Source of the DNA: JAQIBY01 sp963676165 | GTDB lineage: Bacteria > Bacteroidota > Bacteroidia > Bacteroidales > ML635J-15 | Direction of reading: 5' to 3' | DNA: 64,000 nucleotides | Assembly: GCA_963676165.1 (NCBI GenBank) | Contig: OY781043.1 | Coordinates: forward strand, 3,472,001 to 3,536,000 | Shown here: positions 61,401 to 64,000 of the stretch, one piece after another | Layout of the letters: each line of letters begins with the position of its first letter | Position numbering within the stretch: position 1 is the first letter of the stretch | The notes under the pieces: generated by a model | Told to the model about the DNA's origin: nothing | The model's database searches: none | The model's input: the letters and a program-made list of their open reading frames with translations, nothing else | Program-made: the position numbers and the translations under genes

Positions 61401-64000
61401 TAGTTGTTGGGGGATATTTGTACAACCTGCACATGATTGCTGATTGTCCAGAATATCGACATATTGCCAAAGTGTTATATCAGAACCACTAACAGGATCG
61501 TTGGAGAAGTTTTCAAGTGCGTCGTACAATAATTCCCAAAATTCCTCTTTTGTTATTACTCCAAAACTGTTTGAATAATCAAAAAATGTCCAATTGTTAT
61601 CAGAAATACTAAAAATCTGATCAGGAATGCCAGAAGTTGGCATAGTTGGAGACGTGGCATTCGGATGTAATCCCAATGGACTATATTCTAAATTTTGAAG
61701 TTCATCATAGCTCAATGAAAGCAATAAATCATCATAAACATATGAGTCTATTAGTGATTCTAACATCAGGTAGTATGGAAACTCAGGATGATAGTAAACT
61801 AATGATTCAGCCCATGAATCGTCATAGTAAGTAAGAAATTCATCCAAAGTTAAATCTTGAGGCTCATACGTAATTCCATCAATTTCAATATAGACGACAT
61901 TCCCTTCCTCATCATAGTAATGGCTAGCATCATGTTCATAATTATAAGGATGTTCATAATCAGGAACAAAAGCAGCTCCTCCTGGAAGGTATTCATTTCT
62001 TTGTGGCAAAACATTCGATGCATTATAAACGGACAGATGATAATCTGACACTGAAATGTTGTCCATATTATCATAAACCAAACCATATTGACCACCAATT
62101 TCCACATCATGTAACATAGATTGATAATACCCTAGTAACATTAACACTGCATCTGGTTCACATAACTCAACATACCATTCTTGCAATATTTCTTCAGCTT
62201 CAGTGTCTCCATCACTTATAGCCTGGTTAATATCTGCCTGTATTGAATCACAATTATAGTCACAACCCATACTGATATATGGGGAAACAGGGGGATTTAC
62301 ACAACTTGAATTTTCTATGTATTCATCTACGTAATATTCCAATGCTGTTTCATTGACGACCAGTCGCTTTATTACATTATAAGAACCCGGAGGTAAATCA
62401 CAAATCTCATATGAATTACTGCTTTCATTATAACATACCGAAGCATGACTTAATGACAATTCTGGCTGAATTCCCTGGATACAAGAACTCGTATAGTCAT
62501 TTCCAGACTCAATCACATCAATGATATCCTGCCCAATAATTGTATCGTTCCCCCATTCATCTCCTGATATTTGAAACAAGAAATGATTTTCACCATCAGA
62601 ACTTAACAACAATATTTCCAAATCATAGACACAATCCACACAAAAATCAGAACACAACTCAACCAGCTTACCATCGTTTACATAATTTAGCTCAACATTC
62701 TGCTCTAAAGTTTGCATAAAAATAAAATTCGACACTGAAGAACGTGTATCCTGATTAATTGTATTAAACCCGGTATAAGCATCAATAGTATCATATTCGA
62801 TATTGCCATTTTGATATATTTGTTGATAGCTTTCTGGGGTCAATCCAGCAAGACCAGATGCAATTACATTTCCCTTCATGTCTGAATATTCAATATAATG
62901 CTGACCATTTGGATCTTTAATCATATGAGAGAAATAATGCTCCATTTTTCCAACTTCATCTCCAAACAACCGATTAAGATCATTTTGTAAAACACCAGCA
63001 TAAAAATGCTCAGTATATGACTCTTCATTTGAACCTGGTCTAAACGTCTCACCGGGCATATATTCTTTTTTTATCCTACCAGAATTGTCTCTTGTATATG
63101 TCACTCTGGTAAACGGATAACCTTCTGTGTAAGGAACTTGATCTATAAGATTATTGTCAAAATAACTATTATAGAGGTCATTAGTTGAAGAATAATATCT
63201 CTCTGCCCCTGTGTTGGATGACAATATTGATGGAGATTCAATTTTATCATCCGTATCAAAAGACTCATATGTATATTCTTCATTTCCTACTTCAGTGGAT
63301 TGATTAAATAGAGACTTATATGTAAACAACTTATCAGAAGCAGGAACCGGCATAAAATTCAGAGCTGGCCTACCATAAAAATCATATTTTGTTTCCTGAA
63401 CTATAGGATACTCCAATTCCTGACTTAAACTCAGAGATTGTCGTATACGGTTAGTTCCATCTGCATAAGAAATCTGCTTTACATTTTTTCCATCTTCTGC
63501 ATAAGTAGAAATAATCTGCCAGTTCTTTTCGGGTTCATGTGATTCTAATTCTGATACAAAATATGAAAAATTGGACTGAAGACTAGCAGGAATATTTGGT
63601 CCAGAATAATCAACTCCAAAATCAGACCACTTTCCTTCAACCCAATGAGCAATCCCATCATTACTAAATTCATATCCAAGTCCTCTATATCTGAACAAAA
63701 TAACACCAGGTTTCTGAATTAATGGAAATTGATATGAATTCTTCCAGGTTTGAATTCGAGTTGCCCCTTTTTGGAATGGATTTTCATTTAATAGAATCTC
63801 ATTTATTGTGTGATAATTTAACTCTCCACTATTATCAACCCATGCAGAAGATAGAAAAACCCATTCAAAATCATATTCTTCAACATGTGGTATTGCTGGC
63901 CATTCAACATTAAGCATTTGATTACCATACTGATTATAAGCTATAGACAGAGCCCCTCCAACAATTGATTTGTCAAAATGATAACGTCTATCAATATTAA
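55404..64000 (-). CDS. Giant Rhs/YD-repeat polymorphic protein, 5' partial
   Basis: At least 2860 residues; the frame is open to the right edge, so the ATG at 63917 is internal. Layout: N-terminal half with Bacteroidota Rhs modules (YDFYGRPALNFMPVPAS, VTYTRDNSGRIKKEYMPG), many Cys and acidic stretches in the middle, then YD repeats (YNSFNQMVSSYMPD, YDAANRLTDVWTSRD, YEYDQLNRLVGMQSYEG), then the closing shell motif RRWNVDPVTYPWQSSYATF and the switch DPLGLFGT. The C-terminal about 190 residues are the variable tip (SRHKARVYHTYRDP ... ITFTRTVVKEDGS), family unknown. YD repeats form a cocoon around the tip. Probably exported or surface-exposed; the secretion signal is outside the window. Confidence 0.9.
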   Translation of the reverse strand, partial: NIDRRYHFDKSIVGGALSIAYNQYGNQMLNVEWPAIPHVEEYDFEWVFLSSAWVDNSGELNYHTINEILLNENPFQKGATRIQTWKNSYQFPLIQKPGVILFRYRGLGYEFSNDGIAHWVEGKWSDFGVDYSGPNIPASLQSNFSYFVSELESHEPEKNWQIISTYAEDGKNVKQISYADGTNRIRQSLSLSQELEYPIVQETKYDFYGRPALNFMPVPASDKLFTYKSLFNQSTEVGNEEYTYESFDTDDKIESPSILSSNTGAERYYSSTNDLYNSYFDNNLIDQVPYTEGYPFTRVTYTRDNSGRIKKEYMPGETFRPGSNEESYTEHFYAGVLQNDLNRLFGDEVGKMEHYFSHMIKDPNGQHYIEYSDMKGNVIASGLAGLTPESYQQIYQNGNIEYDTIDAYTGFNTINQDTRSSVSNFIFMQTLEQNVELNYVNDGKLVELCSDFCVDCVYDLEILLLSSDGENHFLFQISGDEWGNDTIIGQDIIDVIESGNDYTSSCIQGIQPELSLSHASVCYNESSNSYEICDLPPGSYNVIKRLVVNETALEYYVDEYIENSSCVNPPVSPYISMGCDYNCDSIQADINQAISDGDTEAEEILQEWYVELCEPDAVLMLLGYYQSMLHDVEIGGQYGLVYDNMDNISVSDYHLSVYNASNVLPQRNEYLPGGAAFVPDYEHPYNYEHDASHYYDEEGNVVYIEIDGITYEPQDLTLDEFLTYYDDSWAESLVYYHPEFPYYLMLESLIDSYVYDDLLLSLSYDELQNLEYSPLGLHPNATSPTMPTSGIPDQIFSISDNNWTFFDYSNSFGVITKEEFWELLYDALENFSNDPVSGSDITLWQYVDILDNQQSCAGCTNIPQQLGNTSIHINSEEAWDLFKGFYRQIKLSLLARCYALNAIHYENAYNSCIGNPDYNFSANGFIYALETSNSPHYSNIFLAYFPDFQAFNAFQPCNTILSGLYANKTARFPDYVTQNSQLEGSEEYLPYWNVDYLTWNINWIQQDGELAAQVVENTMAYVNIMNSEFCGQCPETIALFAFIQDFLLGDEDSVYDQHEDSANCVMSGLNNNFGVMLNDELLGVDGNIQFVSYAGATIQELYLDFERNNTSCSILLDLTGTNVYTFDDIESVCCIRPATADEELLGYEFAFTVSVETEGSVAGVLEDFTVLGNISCFSGLFDCEFEPYCSLTSTGRQLQSIISGMLALGEWNSVTSFNDLNQFGMIGPDLLISLNEATNYNGEVWNWLSSYIPPSNSQLDFVLTNGDGEELIFNLVSEEGSDLSDVSQIVGVSPPEYGTVSGNNLIRILSVVNNQYEYLLLYTPGNIYPVSCIDELPEAPDLISSNYNAGSQFENSDEYQIYDNFYTAYMKQYLSQNSLPSIEIMDQEINVMGVSIELVYPGSFSLGIQLDEIISITPDFSRLTVNGTSRFANMIVEDINGQFYEIALKAPDNYFGSVIRVTSQPEYTSPINTILSHLTTLINSNSLSSEATIGTTEIRLNLPYGNYGPDGTNIDYYESNYFTYDSIEAFENIYIDEVAVYIDGQIRAAFEGLARVESNGLVYYELISGVITPFASELFEISWGEVGLYNSDFQVPFMNDGDEVSNVEFNELGFYTDFLNSNGSAWGSNYTKLYFSIDSDISNFDDGDVIDHTNNDPNGNFLSVYSNNSKYPYTTVWEQQVSLEKNTDYAFEFWVNLENLDGDLSDQNAIHFVVKDQNEQLCLPSRNKPTIGFIEDQMYEFVKTHNDFYLTELDTVNIDWKKIRYYFHSYNEGLVNLSIEVKTNSNTSFEKFAIDDVSLLYRMDTDCYEDPNASVVCDSASTNPLCEISLPFNENFSIPQSDCGTMQSIVNDYLQEADSIQYINNLRDSIRRVIIDSCLTVSESLTFLRRNPVNYMTLYYYDQAGNLIKTVPPDGLEPVNYDDFEDINDDRENGITSYQTEHRKATVYKYNSFNQMVSSYMPDHDQMSNSSLDNLEYCYSGRLYYDLLGRVLLSQNTKQRNENVYRYSFTKYDELSRPIESGEVDLNADVESFPFYSSSAGVFDLTNTFWNQFLDDPSYITGKRQVMKTTYSESPSNFPYNQDNLRNRVACVEFRKDASQNNYDVATYYSYDIHGNVKELWHHTPIMSGTDLEYVHLSYSYDLLSGNVNEVIYQDGKTDEFHHKYDYDAANRLTDVWTSRDGYTWERDAEYYYYLHGPLARIEVGDNKVQGQDMAYTIQGWLKAVNRDKAERSTDMGSDGIAYNPTSLNQHSAVAEDAFGYSLAYFEDDYNSGNTSFLSSVNDSDFSPDLYNGNIKRMISTVNQNGNMISDMYSYEYDQLNRLVGMQSYEGNAVGTYSIGNTLGANSSYEYDLDGNLEQLTRHFGLERDDVISYTYPDEVTVGSELRKTSNKLGNITNTGNLPSISSQSSGNYTYDEIGNLISDDGEEIYTIVWTPSGKVAEVIRIANSEKSDLEFRYDAMGNRIFKIEKVKNETGDILAPENWKTTFYSRDAQGNVMATYIGNADANENPANLELLELYMYGSSRLGSIDAEMESQNEAVRSAKKYELTNHLGNVVAVINNQKKPNNLDSDQYIDYFSPVIVSSTTYWPFGLPLEADNLQEYRFGFNGMEKDPEITGQEGSHYTAMFWEYDTRIARRWNVDPVTYPWQSSYATFNNNPIIFTDPLGLFGTREAARNYKKEHGIKGRVRKGDDGMYYIKSRHKARVYHTYRDPSQINRANDRFDGNFDDFAVFTDCVKDNTRNRDGARLTSRSAKEEGYNVPDGQSLYEIDTDDLPRAGRGRQSIRTPKALYDGVKKGKDIIERNYAGRENIKKEKNNKKDKAVLKTVNSEEGIQVPDSITFTRTVVKEDGSVVLETVKYPTNK

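Overview
The window is AT-rich Bacteroidota DNA. Evidence: gliding/type IX secretion genes in the standard ssb-gldE-gldD order, secreted proteins with type IX (Por) C-terminal sorting domains, an S46 dipeptidyl-peptidase, a YwqK/MORN-type lipoprotein set, DUF6443-style Rhs proteins and a few TAnnTTTG -7 promoter boxes. I cannot resolve the class or family from sequence alone. No rRNA or tRNA gene was seen.

Region 1 (1-6 kb) is the edge of a type III CRISPR locus. Two CARF effectors (a Card1/Can2-like nuclease, cut by the left edge, and a Csx1-family HEPN RNase) and a small CRISPR-associated protein run rightward and end at a strong terminator. Facing them is a leftward unit: a two-helix membrane protein, Cas6, a reverse-transcriptase fragment and a 9-repeat array. 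The RT stops before its catalytic motif and no Cas1 or Cas2 follows, so the adaptation module looks amputated.

Region 2 (6-22.8 kb) is ordinary chromosome: a tandem pair of giant secreted M14 carboxypeptidases (type IX cargo), then a tight rightward cluster (DUF2520 protein, KdsC-like phosphatase, UbiA prenyltransferase, Maf, DPP11-type peptidase, SSB, GldE, GldD, phosphopantetheinyl transferase), a MITE-like palindrome and a lipoprotein gene.

Region 3 (23.3-44.7 kb) is accessory. It opens with a complete Hachiman defence pair (hamA, hamB). After it every cassette gene lies on the + strand, and most are separated by imperfect palindromes that begin CTAAC/ATAAC and end GTTRGC-like, with mismatched stems and variable loops. 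Several genes stop inside the palindrome. This is the architecture of integron attC sites without a visible integrase. Cargo: an alpha/beta-hydrolase lipoprotein, a C45-type hydrolase lipoprotein, a Crp-like regulator with a lipoprotein, two Fic proteins, a FISUMP/PKD surface protein, a DUF1016 nuclease, a thioredoxin-fold protein and an OXA-type class D beta-lactamase. One intact and one deleted IS110 element sit at the same place inside two of these palindromes, each with a structured upstream RNA-like region (candidate bridge RNA). The FISUMP protein carries tandem C-lectin-like tips whose variable codons look like the product of diversity-generating retroelement (DGR) mutagenesis.

Region 4 (44.7-64 kb) is a polymorphic-toxin island on the - strand: one long Rhs protein (5' end beyond the right edge) with its lipoprotein partner, then two promoter-less Rhs tips each with a different C-terminal domain and its own lipoprotein. 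One tip is a JAB-like metalloprotease domain. The lipoprotein genes share a conserved 3' tail, and the tips share a 5' core and a GC-rich flank, so each tip-partner module is bracketed by homology that would allow tip switching. IS630 and IS256 copies have inserted between modules.
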